A stretch of 64,000 nucleotides of DNA from Beaufortia kweichowensis. Lineage: Eukaryota > Chordata > Actinopteri > Cypriniformes > Gastromyzontidae. This document shows, one piece after another, positions 40,301-52,660 of the stretch. Both the position numbers and the translations under genes were made by a program. A model generated the notes under the pieces. That model did no database searches and was not told where the DNA came from. It saw nothing but the letters and a program-made list of their open reading frames with translations. The stretch is from contig CM032798.1 in assembly GCA_019155185.1 (NCBI GenBank), forward strand, positions 6,151,501 through 6,215,500. The letters are read 5' to 3'. Within the stretch, counting starts at the first letter, position 1. Each line of letters opens with the position of its first letter.

Positions 40301-43300
40301 TGTGGTGGTCAACAGCAACCCAATAGAGGTATGAGGTTACCACATGTACACTGCATTTGTGTGACATTTCGTCATTGTAAAAAAAGACTATTTCAGTTTG
40401 GCTGTGATCTGTGAACGTTATAGAATCTCTTTGTCTCTGCAGTTGGAGATAAAGTCCTGGTTGGTCACGGGAGACAGCCTGTCGATGGAGTTACTTAACA
40501 CAGAAAGAGGAAACAGAAGTGAAGCACTGAGCAGAATCAGAGAGATCCAGAACACCTCGGCTGCCCTGTACAAAACTGTAAGAGTACAGCACTTTCATGC
40601 CAAAACATCTGTAGTGAAGCTATGCTTTATGATTAAGGAATTATGTACAGTACCAGTCAAAAGGTTGGAAACACTTACCGTTGTTTAGATTTTTTTCCAC
40701 GTTTTTGAAAAGTAGTAAACACTTGTAACTGTGGAAATTATGTTGTGACTGAAAGCATTTCAAATAAATGAACACTATGTTATATTTTAGCTTCTTCAAA
40801 GGTCACCCTTTGTCTAGAACTTGCAAAATCATACTCTTGGCATTTTATCATCCAGTTTCTTGACGTCTTAAACTGAGAAGCTTTTTAAACGGCACTAAAT
40901 TTTAATCTGTGCTGGATTCGATCCAATTAAAAAAATATCCAATTTAAGAAATTATTATGTTGGCACAATTATATTTTAGTGTACAAAAGTAATTTCAAAC
41001 GTACGATCGTGAGAAACATTTTTGTCATTGTGTCTAAACCTTTGACTAGTACTGTATACTGACCAGTCATTTTAAAATAAATTTTCTGATCTTTATTCAT
41101 TTATTCATAAGGTGTCTAAAATTCATATTTACTATGTAAAAGCCATAAAAGACAGATTAGATCTGCAGGCAGTCACATGACTTCTGTACAAATCTTTGCA
41201 TGTCCGTACTTGTGGTAAAGTTGCACAAGTGTCAGAAGATTTTTGGTTGTTGTGAGCACAGAAGTTATGATCAGTCATTTTTAGTTTATAACTGTGGATG
41301 TTTAGTTACTACGTACATAAACTCTTTTACTTGCCACTGTGTACATTGCCTTGTCATGCCTAAAGATGACATCATAAGAAGAGAATCCTGTGCGTATTCC
41401 TTGCCTTGTTTTTCTTGTTTTGAAAAGTGAATGGATTTCTCATGCAGTCTTGGTCCAGCCTGTGTGTTTAGGAAAAGCAGCATGACTTTGAGACTATGTC
41501 ATTTGTTTGTGTAGGTGTTCATAACTATGTGTTGAATGTCTGGTTTCTCACAGGTAATTTTAGCCTCGGGCTATTACGCAGCATTTAAAGTCACTCTGTT
41601 GGCTAAAGCTTTAGAAGGAGTTTATGATGGAGCTGTACACATTACAACAGACTATGAGGTATGTGTATCTCAGATACCCCAATAGTAGTCAACAGCAGTA
41701 CTCCCCAAAACTTCAATTTCTCTGTATGTCTTTCAGATATTGACTATCCCTGTTAAGGCTCTCATAGCAGTAGGAACGTTAAGCTGTTCACCGAAACACA
41801 TCATACTGCCCCCTTCCTTCCCGGTGAGTGCCAGATGTCTGATGTTCTACAAATCTTCCAGTTGTAAAATAATCGTCACTGTCCTTCTGAAAATCCAAAG
41901 TCAAATGTTTGTTTTGCTGTAACAGTTTTTTTAATAATAGTTCACCTGTTCGGTGACATCACATCAGATTGACAGACTCTTTTATTGTACCTGTAATATG
42001 AGCTCATGTGATTCATCTCGGTTCTATCCCCAGCACCACTCCCTGTGTTCAGTGTTATGCTCATTTGACCAGAGAGTTTAATGTTGAGATAATTCATCAG
42101 ATTTTTAATGTTTTTTTATCAGCTGTGTTTTACCGTGTGATTTGCATGTAGGGAAAAGTGGTTCACCAAGGGTTCAGCATCTTGAGTTCGTTCTCACAGA
42201 AAGTAAGGCTTCAGCAAATTCGCTCTCTCACAGAGGACGTCCGGTTTTACTTCAAACGACTTCGCAACAACAAAGTGGAGTTGGAACCCCGGCGAAAGTC
42301 CAAGGTGCCGGAGACAATTACAACACTATAAGCAGATACTAAATCCACTCTTAATTTACAGTCCACCTGCCTGCAGTTTGCTCTGTTTGTTTTGCAGATT
42401 ACAATAGATAAAAATTTTTTAATTTGGAATATATGAATTCAACTCTTGTGATTTGCCTCCTTTTCCAGATTGCAAACATTTATTTTGATGCCAGTTTGCA
42501 GTGTGGAGATCACTGTTACGTGGGCTTACCGTTTATTCTGAAATGTATGTTTTTCTTCATCCCTTAAGCCATTTTTCATTTTAAATGAGTTAAGTCTTGC
42601 ATGCATTTTCTCAATACTCTTATGTGTTTTTTCTCCAGCGGAATCCAGACCACATGGTTTGGTTATGCAGGAGGACATGTGGGACTCTGATGTAGATCTA
42701 CATCAGAGGCTCCTGAAAAGATGGCGAGAGCTCAAAGAGCAATCAGGCCTTGAGTAAGTCTGCTACATCCTGAGCTTTAAACCAGATGTGTATAGATAAC
42801 CGTATCTAGGTAGTGAATGCATTGTGATTTTCTTTGGTTTGTGTAGGGTTGAAGCTTTCTTTGAAGTGAACACAGATCTGCAGAAGAACGTGCAAGCTAA
42901 AATCTCTGCGCAGCTCACATGGCCCTCGTTGGTTAACTCATCACAACAGATCCATTTCCCTCTCACTAACACCAACAGTTCATCAGTAAGTGTATACATT
43001 TTCTTTACCCTTCCAACATTGTCAAAGGCCTCACCACAAAAAAAGTTACTTGGTTGTGGCTTTTGAAGAGACTTTCATGTTTTACTCTAATACTCTGTTG
43101 CTAGTGAGATGTTATGCAAGGACTACATGAATGTTTGATTTGAACTCACATTCTTTGTGGTAGCTTAATTATTTCGATTTTTTGGTGGTAAGGGGTAAAT
43201 CAGCAGCATATATTTCTTAAAAACAACAGTTTCAAAAATTATGTTTGAGGCAGGACAATGTTTAATTTATGTTTTAGTCTCTCCAAATAATGTTAACCAC

Positions 43301-46300
43301 AGACTTTATTTTACTCATCAATTTAAAACTGACCAAAATGAACCCAGGGGAACCCATGCCTCCGATTTTTGCTGATTAAAATCTCTCTTGGTTTGGCCTT
43401 GGTCCATCATGCCATATTTTGTGAACGGCATACTTATGCTTATGTCTGATAAAGCTCTGTATGTGGGTACACAGACACTTACAAGAACTATGATACTTCA
43501 TCCAAGTTAAATACATTGTCTTAAACTTGTGTCTTTGAAGGAAGAAGAAGTAATTCTAGAAAACCCAGCTGACGTCCCAGTCTATATTCAGGTTCTGCCT
43601 GTGGCTCTATACCCAAATCCCTCAGTGTTTACAGGAAAACTTGCTGACAGGTAGGACACTAAACAATGCCAATAATATTCTCTTCAACCCAATAGACCAA
43701 TACTTTGTCTTCTGTGTGTATGCCTGATATCAAAAACAGATGTCTTATATCTTTTTCTCTTGTATTTAAAAGGTTTCCTTTAGGAAAGTTGTCTAACATC
43801 AACATCGACACAAATACGCTGGAATTTCAGATTCAGAAAAATCTGGTAGGTAACAGCGGATTTATTGTGACCCTGTACTTACCTTTTATTATATGGTTAT
43901 GTCAGCTTATCTTAATAGTTGTACTTGATGTTGATAAAATTTACTTTGATGATCCCTACCTCAAACAAGAATTGCTATACAGTGGAAATAGAAATCAATA
44001 TTTTAAAGTATTGCAGTTTTGTATTGCAGACCTCCAAAGAATGAAGCAAATATGTATGCATATCAAAATAAATAACCGGATTTGGTGTTTCTGTGTGCAG
44101 CTTATGATTTATGTGTGTGTTGTCTGTGTGTCAGTCTTCAGTAGTGAAGAGCTCCACAGGATTTATTGAAGGTTTGATTCGGCCCTACGTATACAACCTG
44201 CTGCTTATGCCTGGGGAGGTGAAGTCCTTCAACGTGAGGTTCAGACCCATCAGCAATCACACCGTGTCCTCTCTTCTGGTTGTCAGGTGAGCTCAATGTA
44301 CCAATTTAACTGGCAAAATACTATGAAAGGACAGTATGGAAATTACCATTGTCTTTTATTTTGTGCAGGAACAATCTGACAGTAGTGGACCTGATCGTGG
44401 TCCATGGCCGAGGCACCACAGAGAGTCTGAGAATGGCTGGTAAAGCCCCAGGTGTCGGCACCTCCCTGAGGTTTAAACTTACTGAAGTATTCCTCAAAGA
44501 CTGTTCAGATGGTGAGACTGTTTTCATTGTGGAAAACCAGTTTGAGATTTTGTACAATAATTTGTAATGGCTGAATTTGTATGTTTTTCAATTCTAAAAG
44601 TCAAAGCCAAGGAACCAAACTTCACTCTTCGAAAGACTTTCAAGCTGGAGAACACAGGGCTTCTCCCAATTCACATCCGATCCATGGAAATCAGTGGCAA
44701 TGCGTGTGAGGGCTATGGATTCAAAATTCTTAACTGTGAAGAATTTGCACTCAAACCAAACACTTCGAAAGACCTCATCATACTGTAAGTAGTTTTTTGA
44801 CATTTCAAAGTGCAGAAAGAGTACAATTAAGGCGTTTTTCTTATATATAATGTTTCATATGTTGAGTTGTTTTGTTTGAGGTTTGTTATCTGATTTTGAC
44901 AGGTTTACACCAGATTTCACATCATCTCGAGTTATCCGGGAGCTGAAGTTGGTGACTGCGGGGGGATCAGTGTTTGTCTTCATGCTGAATGCCTCATTGC
45001 CATATCACATGCTGGCAGTGTGTGCCGAAAACCTTCCCCGTCCCAACTGGGAGCTAGAGCTCTACGTCATCGTCTCCCTTATTATGAGGTCTCATTTTTC
45101 TCATCACTGCACAGAATTATTTACACATCTGGTTTGGTTCTATTTGGTCAAATGCAATGCCATGCATTTTGAAAAGCTGAGCATTGTGGGTTGTTCTTAT
45201 TTATTTTTTATCTGGGTTTTAGCGCCATGTTCCTGCTGGTCATCGCTACAGCCTATCTAGAGGCCCAAGGAATATGGGAGCCCTTCAAACGACGGTTGTC
45301 TGTGGAATCCAACTCTCCCATGGAGACTGGAAAACCATTTGATCTCAGGGAAATTGTGCGAATTCAAAGTGAGGCTAAGTAAGTTGGGTTTATTGAATTT
45401 ATCATGTTTCATCAATGTATATTAGTTCTCATTTCTCCCATGAGAGCACTTGATTTTAATGAGCGTGTTCAATCTGTTGCAGCTTGAATGATTTTGCAGA
45501 CTCAAACCAGAATTCGACAAGAGGAATGTACGGGTCGAGCGGTGGCGGGCGGGCTGGGGGTCGGCAAGGCGGTCCGCAGTCCAATTCCAACAGCAACGGT
45601 GTCCTGCCAGACAGCAAGGCCAGATCTGGTTCAGGCCGCTCAGGATCTATGCAATCCTCCGCTTTTCCTCTCAATAAAGACAGTGGCCAAGGACTCAGCC
45701 AGCTGACTAACCGAAAGGCTCGGACGTCCAGGCAGCAGCAGCAGGGGTCAGGCCTTCTGGACATCCAGACCTCAGGACCCTCACAGTCCAACAGGGCCAA
45801 CAGTACAGAGGATCAGGATTACAACAGACTCTTAGTAGCCATGGATAAAGACCTGGACAGGCCAGAGTCTCCTGCCATTGTGTCTTCAGAACAGAATTCG
45901 CAACCGATTTTACAAAACAAAGGTAATGCATATGTTGTAAAAACTCAGATTTTAATGACTTAAAATTGTAAACCAACAATACCAGCAAAACTAATCCTTT
46001 CAGTCAAATGACTGATGATTTTGTGGTCTTTACAGTTTTGTTTACATATTTTTATCCTGAAGTGCTTGAATCAAAAGGGAAAGTGAAGAACAAAACAAAA
46101 CTTCTTAAGAAGAAGGAGGACAAGGAGAGGAAAACAAAGGGAAGGACTCAAGGAGAAGATTTAAAAGAACCACTGGCAGACAATGATGACAGCTCCTCTA
46201 CCACCACTGAGACCTCAAACCCAGACGTGGAGGCCAATATTAAAGAGGTATGTGCCTGTACACATCACAAATATTAGATGAATTTTCAAAAAATTCTCTA

Positions 46301-48708
46301 ATGACAAACTCACTGTATGCTCTACAGTTTATATTAATTTACTTACCAGATAATTTTATCCAAAGTGACAAACTGCATTAAAGATGTATTTGAACATTAT
46401 ATGTACTGAAATATGTTGTAATAACCAGGAGCCAGTGAAGGTAAGAAGCAAATCCATGACAATGGACAATGCAAAAGAAAGAGAAGAAATTACTCCCTCC
46501 CCAACTAAACCAAAAACTAAGAAACAATCAGCTACAAAAAAGGAGAACCAAGTGGAGAAATCCAGGTTTGTGGAGATTTAAATCTTAAAATGTCACTCCA
46601 AAGTTACTAGTGGGGTTGAGTTGGTTGGTTAGTTAGTTAGTCTTTAATGAAGCTTATTTTATGATTGGCACAGCTCTCTAGAACTCCCTTACATCACTCC
46701 CCTGGAAAAACAAGACAAGCAGCGAAAAACTTTCACCAAAACCCTTAACAATCCAGGCATTCACAACATCTCCAAACCACGAGGTTTGAGCAAAAGTAAG
46801 TAAAAGATTTCAGCTTTTAAATGTTTTATTTAAATTTGAAAGAAGTTTAGAAACATTTGCTCTGTCTGCATCAGTGGTCAGTGGGAAGATTGCGGATGAG
46901 CGACCACCTCCACTTGGAAAGTTTCTATCCAATGGCTCCATGCAGGAGCTGGGCCATAGCAGTGGATCTGAGGGGGAGAAAGAGTCTCCCCCACCGGAAT
47001 GGGACGTTCCCCTCTGCAAAAATGGTAACCTAGAATATACTCTATACCCTGTTTAGAGTAAATAGGCTTCAAAGTTAGCAGGTTTAATTTTCATCCTGTA
47101 CAAATAGTTGTTAATATATGTTTTTTTTGTCTAACTTTTATTCATTAGAAGCAGACAGTCTTCAGCAGATATCTATGCAGACCATGCATGCAGACCAATT
47201 TCTGAAAGGATCGAGTTCAGTTATCCCCAGAACCTCTCCACCCCCGACCTCCCCTAGCCTGGTGCCTCGTGGAAGCTACAGCACCATGCTCCACACCAAC
47301 AGGTAACATTGTGAAACGCATAATAAAACACAAACTATAACTGGGTGAGTGACCAAGGCTTAATCGATAATTGCTATCAATTCATTTCATTCTCAAATTT
47401 CTTCTCTTGTATATTTTAATAGCGAGGTTAATTTAAAGAAGGCTCCAGGGAATAAGCTCACCAAGTCAGCCTCTCTGCCTGGCCAAAATGGAAACCCTAC
47501 ATTTGCAGCTGTAGCTGCTGGCTATGACAAAAGTCCCGGTGAGTTCATCTGCCAGATTGCTGCTGATGGAAACTGTTTTTAAATTGTGGTACAGGATGCA
47601 GTCATTGTGCGATCTTGTTTTTACAGGTGGCGGCAGTGGCTCGGGTAAGCCTGACAGTCTGGGAAAGATGACGCTGGGTCACATGACGTCAGTGGATAGT
47701 GATGGCTCTGATAGGTATGATGTTTAAACTCATCTCATTGCCACTTTTTCGTATTAAGTGCATTCATGATGTTACCGTGCATCTTTCAGCTCCGGTTTGT
47801 GGAGCCCAATAGACAGCACCAACACCCCTAGTTTCGGTTCAGTTAACTCTTTCTCTGCGTTTGGACCCAACAACCCGCTTAACCTGTCTGGAGGTATGAA
47901 GCAACAACACACTCATAAACAAAATGTTATCAATTGATTTCATTTTCAGTTATCAGTGCTAATAATATGGTTATTCTTTATATTAGTTTTCAGAGGTATG
48001 ACTGCTCCCAAAAGTTCTGAGCCCCAGCAAAGCTGGCCTGACTATACACCAGTGTCACCGTCCATTTGGGAAACTGAGCCTAGTAATTCCTGGGCTACCA
48101 GCACTGGATCCCCAGCAACTCCAACAACTGTAAGACATCTCATGATAACATAATCATGCTTTTCTTGTCTGTAGACACACTTTTTGAGCCAAAGGAAACG
48201 TTTCGGTGGCCATAAAGTACATGGAAAGAGACACCTTTTGTGAACCAGGATGTTTAATAAAAAACAATTGTAGAGCTTAATTTTTGTCATCTGGGATTAG
48301 TTAGATTGTGTCCATTTCATGTCCAAATCTGTTCATAAAGATGTACAGAAACTTCCTGTCAAACAGCAGATTGCCTCTCTCTGCAAATGAATGTATTCCT
48401 GCTGGTCAGATGATCTTCAACATTTTTCTCTTTCTTTTATTCTCAAGTCCATTTTGGGGAATGCACGCAGTCCCTGGTCCTTCAGCAGCTCCATCTGGTC
48501 CACTGGCAATGACTCCACCCTCAACCCCTTCAACCCTCCCACTTCCCCCAATCTCCCTGACTTGGTCAGCCACACGGCACCACCCACACCTGCCCCCAAC
48601 GACATGGGCCGCACATACAACCCCTGGAGCATGGGGTGGTCTCCGTCTCTAAATCGCTGGAACTCAGATCCCTGGCCTAACAGCCCAGACAACAACAATG
48701 GCATCTGA
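25334..48708 (+). CDS. tmem131: Transmembrane protein 131 (complete, 41 coding exons)
   Basis: TMEM131 is an ER membrane protein that binds procollagen through PapD-like domains and recruits TRAPPIII through its tail. Exons: 25334-25454, 29697-29758, 30770-30810, 34801-34869, 36158-36278, 36824-36940, 37027-37149, 37253-37333, 37870-38020, 38106-38162, 38242-38303, 38393-38501, 38873-38981, 39078-39231, 39341-39511, 40218-40328, 40443-40577, 41554-41658, 41737-41823, 42152-42304, 42469-42544, 42639-42753, 42847-42985, 43541-43650, 43773-43845, 44135-44286, 44369-44511, 44601-44784, 44903-45088, 45223-45378, 45483-45922, 46063-46247, 46429-46565, 46674-46795, 46875-47024, 47149-47302, 47423-47538, 47627-47714, 47790-47893, 47987-48129, 48448-48708. 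Total 5373 bases, 1790 residues (human 1883); all phases agree. Residues 27-38 are the hydrophobic signal/anchor. The PapD-like N-terminal domain follows (PVGMPKMEKVYLHNPSSEE onward). The membrane helix is about 1096-1117, and the tail is low-complexity. The paralogue TMEM131L fits less well. Confidence 0.97.
25455..29696. other. tmem131 intron 1, non-coding
   Basis: A 4.2 kb first intron with no convincing exon. It has a short TG repeat at about 27424-27440. Near 25895-25950 there is a tRNA-like string ('ggctagctcagttggttggt') without a matching B box or cloverleaf. Large first introns often hold enhancers, but I cannot single one out. Confidence 0.5.
30811..34800. other. tmem131 intron 3, non-coding
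   Basis: A 4 kb intron, mostly AT-rich. A GC-richer patch at about 31395-31610 contains CCAAT in both orientations. A perfect 8-bp stem (tgaggggt/acccctca) lies near 34421-34441. I see no coding exon, and the open frame across 31293-31595 has no splice support. Confidence 0.5.
39550..39610 (+). repeat. Cyprinid-type short dispersed element (end fragment)
   Basis: It reads 'attagttcacccaaaaatgt' then 'tcatgatttactcat', the same end as the copy in dnai4 intron 8 (62250-62310). It lies in tmem131 intron 15. Confidence 0.6.
40646..41056 (+). mobile_element. Decayed Tc1/mariner-like element with inverted ends (about 410 bp)
   Basis: The left end reads 'tacagtaccagtcaaaaggt'. The right end on the other strand reads 'tacagtactagtcaaaggtt'. 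These are imperfect terminal inverted repeats of about 25 bp with TA at both borders. The interior ('cctttgtctagaacttgcaa', 'ggcattttatcatccag') resembles the reverse complement of a Tc1 transposase C-terminal region, but no frame is open. It sits in tmem131 intron 17. The related fragment at 11240-11430 lacks the ends. Confidence 0.6.
46337..46385 (+). repeat. Degenerate 'aagcgacttaca'-type element fragment
   Basis: 'tttatccaaagtgacaaact' and 'gcattaaaga' in tmem131 intron 32 resemble the element ends at 11684 and 58925. It is short and diverged. Confidence 0.35.
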
Positions 48709-49594
48709 GACAGATTCAACAGAAAATTTAGTGGTTTCTAATATTATTTTATTTTTGTTTATAAAACAGTACTTTGTACATCAAGATCATTTTAATGATA
48801 AAATCCATCAAAATATAATTTGTAAAGGTTAAAATGTCCCCTTCAAATTTCAGAATTATTTATTTTGGTGGGATATCGTAAAAATACCTTAAGTTACAAT
48901 TTTAACTGACACAGTAAATGAAAGATTGAAGACATTGGTTAAACGCAATGTGATTGCCCTTGTAGGGATGTTTTTCTTTACAATTTTAGAGATTCCCTGT
49001 TCTGAGTAATAGTGCATTTGGAATTCAGGTTACATGGCTCAGTATTACTGTATGATTTAAGATGCAGTGTTACTCTACCTTAAAAAGAAGCACTTTGTGT
49101 AATGCCCCGCTCATATAGAGCTATTGTTTTGCTTTAAGGAGTTTTAGAGCATTTTCTAACCACAGTTGTTGGTCTGTTTAACTTTGGAAAAATTAAGTGG
49201 TTGGCAAGATGATCATCTTGTTTATTAGGACCATTAGGTCTTACCCCTCTAAGTCAAACACAGATCGTAAAAGACTTTGAGATTTTATTTTATTTTGTTT
49301 TAATTGGCCTGTGCCTAAAGTAAAAAGCTTTATTTGCTGAAATTGACTTTTAATTTGAGGGAGCTTAAGAAAAACTTGAAATGTGTTCTGTTCATTTGTC
49401 ACTTCAAGAGTGAAAGATTGGTCACATTGGTTGAAATAAACATATCAGGCTGGATTATCGACTTGGTTTCATTTCTGCCTAAACTTAACATTTGACACCC
49501 ATTTAACTCTATGGAGTCTTGGAGCCATTGAGTGATTGCTGTTGGTTTTAAAATTGAAATTAAAACTATAGAGGCATTTTAAAGAAGCATCTTT
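48709..49594. other. 3' regions between convergent tmem131 and nucleoside hydrolase
   Basis: Mostly tmem131 3' UTR, ending near an AATAAA at 49435-49440. On the minus strand several AATAAA-type words (for example near 49330) could end the nucleoside hydrolase mRNA, so the two 3' UTRs may overlap. No further gene is seen. Confidence 0.55.
49435..49440 (+). terminator. tmem131: Poly(A) signal of tmem131
   Basis: AATAAA about 730 bases after the tmem131 stop codon. It is the best-placed canonical signal in the gap. Confidence 0.5.
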
Positions 49595-50991
49595 CTAGCC
49601 CATCTGTAAAGATTTTTTAAGCATCAAGCTGAACTTTACTAGGTCACATTTCCTCATCACAAACACGCGATGGTCCTTTTTCAGTGTGTTGGATGGATCC
49701 ACAACCATCATGCCTCGTCCCAATCCACCTTGTATCTCCACACGTACAGGACACTCCAAACTCTCTGTAATCACACTGCTGTTTAAACAAGCTGCAACAG
49801 CAAAAGCATCATAAGGCACATACCCCTGCCCGAAAAGGAAGTCTTTTTTGTTGGTGCCGAAGTCTCTAGAAAAGGCCCAGCACTTTGAGGTTATCTTCTT
49901 CATGAATCGAGCAACCGGTGAATCTAGATTAACCAGCTCATCAAAAAACTCCTGGCAAAATATTAGTTGGTCAGGGCTTTTGATTTGTTAGAAATGACAA
50001 ATTTCCTCGTTTTATTCATTATGGTTGGTGCTTACCCAGGGTAGTTTGCTCCTGCAAGTAAACTCCCAAGTTGCAATATGTGTCTTGCAGGTATATTCCT
50101 CCAAAACTATATAAGCTGATTCTGCATCCATTCTGAAATTAAACTCTGCACATGGCGTCACATTTCCCATACCTGTAAAATACAAAGTAGTCACTATGAG
50201 AATCTGATGCCAATAGATGTGCTCTGACTTCTGCTCAATACTGGCTTGGTTGCCATATGCTATATAATCAACATTTCTACAGTAAAAATTCTTACCTTCC
50301 ATATTACCACCCATAATATACAAATCCTTGAGTTTGTGAGGCAGGGTGGGATCTACTCTTACAGCCAAAGCCAAGTTAGTCAATGGCCCAAGAGCTATGA
50401 GTGAGACCTGTGCATTTCAATAATTTAACCACTAGATGGCATCACAACAAGGTAGCATGAATTCTATACATTTTTAGGCATTTAGAGCAAAATTATTAGG
50501 AGTTAAAAAAGCTATTGTGCTCCGTTAGTTTCTTACCTCTCCCTGGTTTTCATTTACCAGTCTTATCATGGCGTGAACAGCATGTTCTTTTTGTATCTGG
50601 TTCTCCCAAACCTCTGAATCTCTATTTTCCAGAACATCTCCCAGCCCATCTGTGCCAAAGTGATCTTTTGGAGACCTCAAAGCTCCGACCAGAGGACCTA
50701 CGGACCCTTTAAAGACTGGAATCTGATGGGAAATATACACTACAATTCACTTTGTGCACTCAACTTAAGTTTTTTTTTAAAGCACCAGTGTTTCTATTAG
50801 TATCTTACCTGGGATTGTCCACAGACCGATAGCACTCTCAGTACATTTTTGCATACATTATCCACATTAGTGTTCCCAAAACAGCAGGTGACACCCAGCA
50901 CCTTTGCATTTGGAGCTGCGAGAGCAACTATAATAGCCACAGCATCATCTATTCCACAGTCTGTGTCGATTATCAACAGCTTTTGAGCCAT
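49595..50991 (-). CDS. Inosine-uridine preferring nucleoside hydrolase family protein (complete, 5 exons)
   Basis: Enzymes of this family cleave the N-glycosidic bond of ribonucleosides to base and ribose. Exons: 50991-50809, 50722-50537, 50407-50296, 50172-50036, 49951-49595; together 975 bases, 324 residues plus stop, typical of the family (about 310-340). The N-terminal calcium and ribose-binding signature DTDCGIDDAVAI starts at residue 9. IPVFKGSVGPL and IALGPLTNLALA follow in the expected order, then GNVTPCAEFNFRMD. The late aspartate expected as a metal ligand is in GYVPYDAFAVA (about D254). There is no signal peptide, so it is probably cytosolic. A 5' UTR intron is likely: 'cttcttttgtgttttcataag' just before the ATG looks like an acceptor, and a donor lies near 51502. 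The substrate cannot be told from sequence. The reading frame is intact. Confidence 0.92.
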
Positions 50992-51004
50992 GTTGGTCCC
51001 TTAT

Positions 51005-51105
51005 GAAAACACAAAAGAAGATATTTTAAGAAATGTCTCTGTGGTTTGTGTCCATGCAATGGAAATCAATGGGTGTTTATTTTGGTGAGAACTATCCCTT
51101 AAAAA
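51005..51105 (-). repeat. Cyprinid-type short dispersed element (fragment)
   Basis: Contains 'acacaaaagaagatatttta', 'atggaaatcaatggg' and 'gtgagaactatccctt', phrases shared with the copies at 2385-2555 and 52510-52660. It lies in the probable 5' UTR intron of the nucleoside hydrolase. Confidence 0.55.
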
Positions 51106-52469
51106 GTCTTGTCAACACTGGTGTTATGTTTAATGTCATTGCAAGCAACACTTTGTTGGGAGAGAGGTAAATGGTTGAGAGTCAACATGCAGAAATATTA
51201 AAAGAAGAGTTTTGCTGGTTTTAAACTTTATTTCTGTTTTGTGTGTCTATATAACAATCCTAAAATCAAATGAGTTTTTCTCAGATTGGGTCAGCGTCTT
51301 AGGACTTTGACCGGAGACGTTACTGTGGTCATAGTGCACGCAGCTATAGGTTAATATAAAGAAACGTTCAATAAACAATATTTATTGTTTCAATTATTTT
51401 CTAAAAATCATCTAATGGGCCCAGGCTATAGTTTTAAGTCACTCTTTTTTTTTACATTTACATTCAATTGAAATATAGCTTTGCCTACCCTGTCTATTCA
51501 CCTCCTGTTAAGTCACCGACAGCTCGGTCCACTTTAATCCTGCAGTACCGGAGGCTGCAGTCAACTCAACCACGCTCTACTTCCACTGAATGATTACAGA
51601 AACACAGGGGGATAGTGTTATGAAAGATAACGATTGTTACTGTACTACCGGCGTAAATATTAAATATTTCACAAGGTGTTATAAAATTAAACGGTAAAAC
51701 ATATTTTCATAGTCTTATATATATCATTTTAATGTGATTTTTAAAAATATTAAAAAAAATGTGTCGAACAACACCCCTCGTTTCAGGTTGGTAGAGCCCG
51801 CTAAAACACAGCTAGGCAGTCAAACAGAGAGGTCGCACAGCGCAGTTATAACGTTATCTCCGCAAAATCGAAGAGGTAGGTGCTGGTTTCTCTTATTTTA
51901 GTAAAGTCCAAATACATATTATATTTTTCTTATAATTTTTCGTCACTAAATAACGACGCTTCATGTAAAGGGTGGATTTTGAGCCAATTGATCGATACTG
52001 CCCAGGTATTATTTACCAATATCATGTCTGTTTAATTTATAGATGATCTCTTTGGTTTAAACTCACATTGCGGCGATCTGGCCTTTTGAATAATTCTTGA
52101 AATGAAACCTAGCCTTGCCACTGTCATCGATGAAGAGTGACCTAAACGATTCTATTGTTTACAAAGATGATGTAGGTGCACGTCAACCATGTGGTGTCAT
52201 TTAATTTTAGCCCATTTACACGCATGAAACGTCTATTATTAAAAGCTACTGCCAGTGTTGGCCGTGGCTGGCCCATCAGTTTCATACTGTATCTCACGCG
52301 CAGCCGGAGATGAAACGATCTGGCCTAGTTTAAGACGATATACTGTAACCATCATGATGATGGACAGTCTTAAGCTGCAAAAACAATATAATAAAAAATA
52401 ATTTAATATTTAGTTGTGTTGTGTTCATGCTTGCCATCTGTTAATCACGACAGTCTTATAAGCTGAAGC

Positions 52470-52660
52470 ACTTTTGTAAGTTGCTTTGGGTAAAGCGTCT
52501 ACAAAATGTCTTAAAGCGATAGTACAGACAAAAATGTCACCCTCATGTGACGCCTGTGTGATTTTTATTCTTCTGTGTCCCAAGAAGATATTTTGAAGAA
52601 AGTTTGTGTCCAAACAACAAATGGACCCCATTGACTTCCATTGTATCGACACAAAAGGAC
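52470..52660 (+). repeat. Two adjoining dispersed element fragments
   Basis: Bases 52470-52515 resemble the 'gtaagtcgctttggataaaa' element. Bases 52510-52660 carry 'gatagtacagacaaaaatgt', 'gaagatattttgaagaaag' and 'attgacttccatt' of the other family. One seems to have landed next to or inside the other, upstream of bivm. Confidence 0.5.

Noticed and set aside
43847..44169. Open frame continuing past tmem131 exon 25 towards exon 26
   Set aside because: It is read-through of the donor at 43846. The conserved protein continues instead at 44135 (SSVVKSSTGFIEGL), in a different frame from the open stretch.
45456..45800. Antisense frame opposite tmem131 exon 31
   Set aside because: It is the complement of the Gln/Ser/Gly-rich tail exon, so the openness and Pro/Leu-rich content follow from base composition.
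50012..50383. 123-codon minus-strand frame in the nucleoside hydrolase gene
   Set aside because: It reads through a real intron between exons 50407-50296 and 50172-50036. The family sequence requires splicing at NMEG/MGNVTP.
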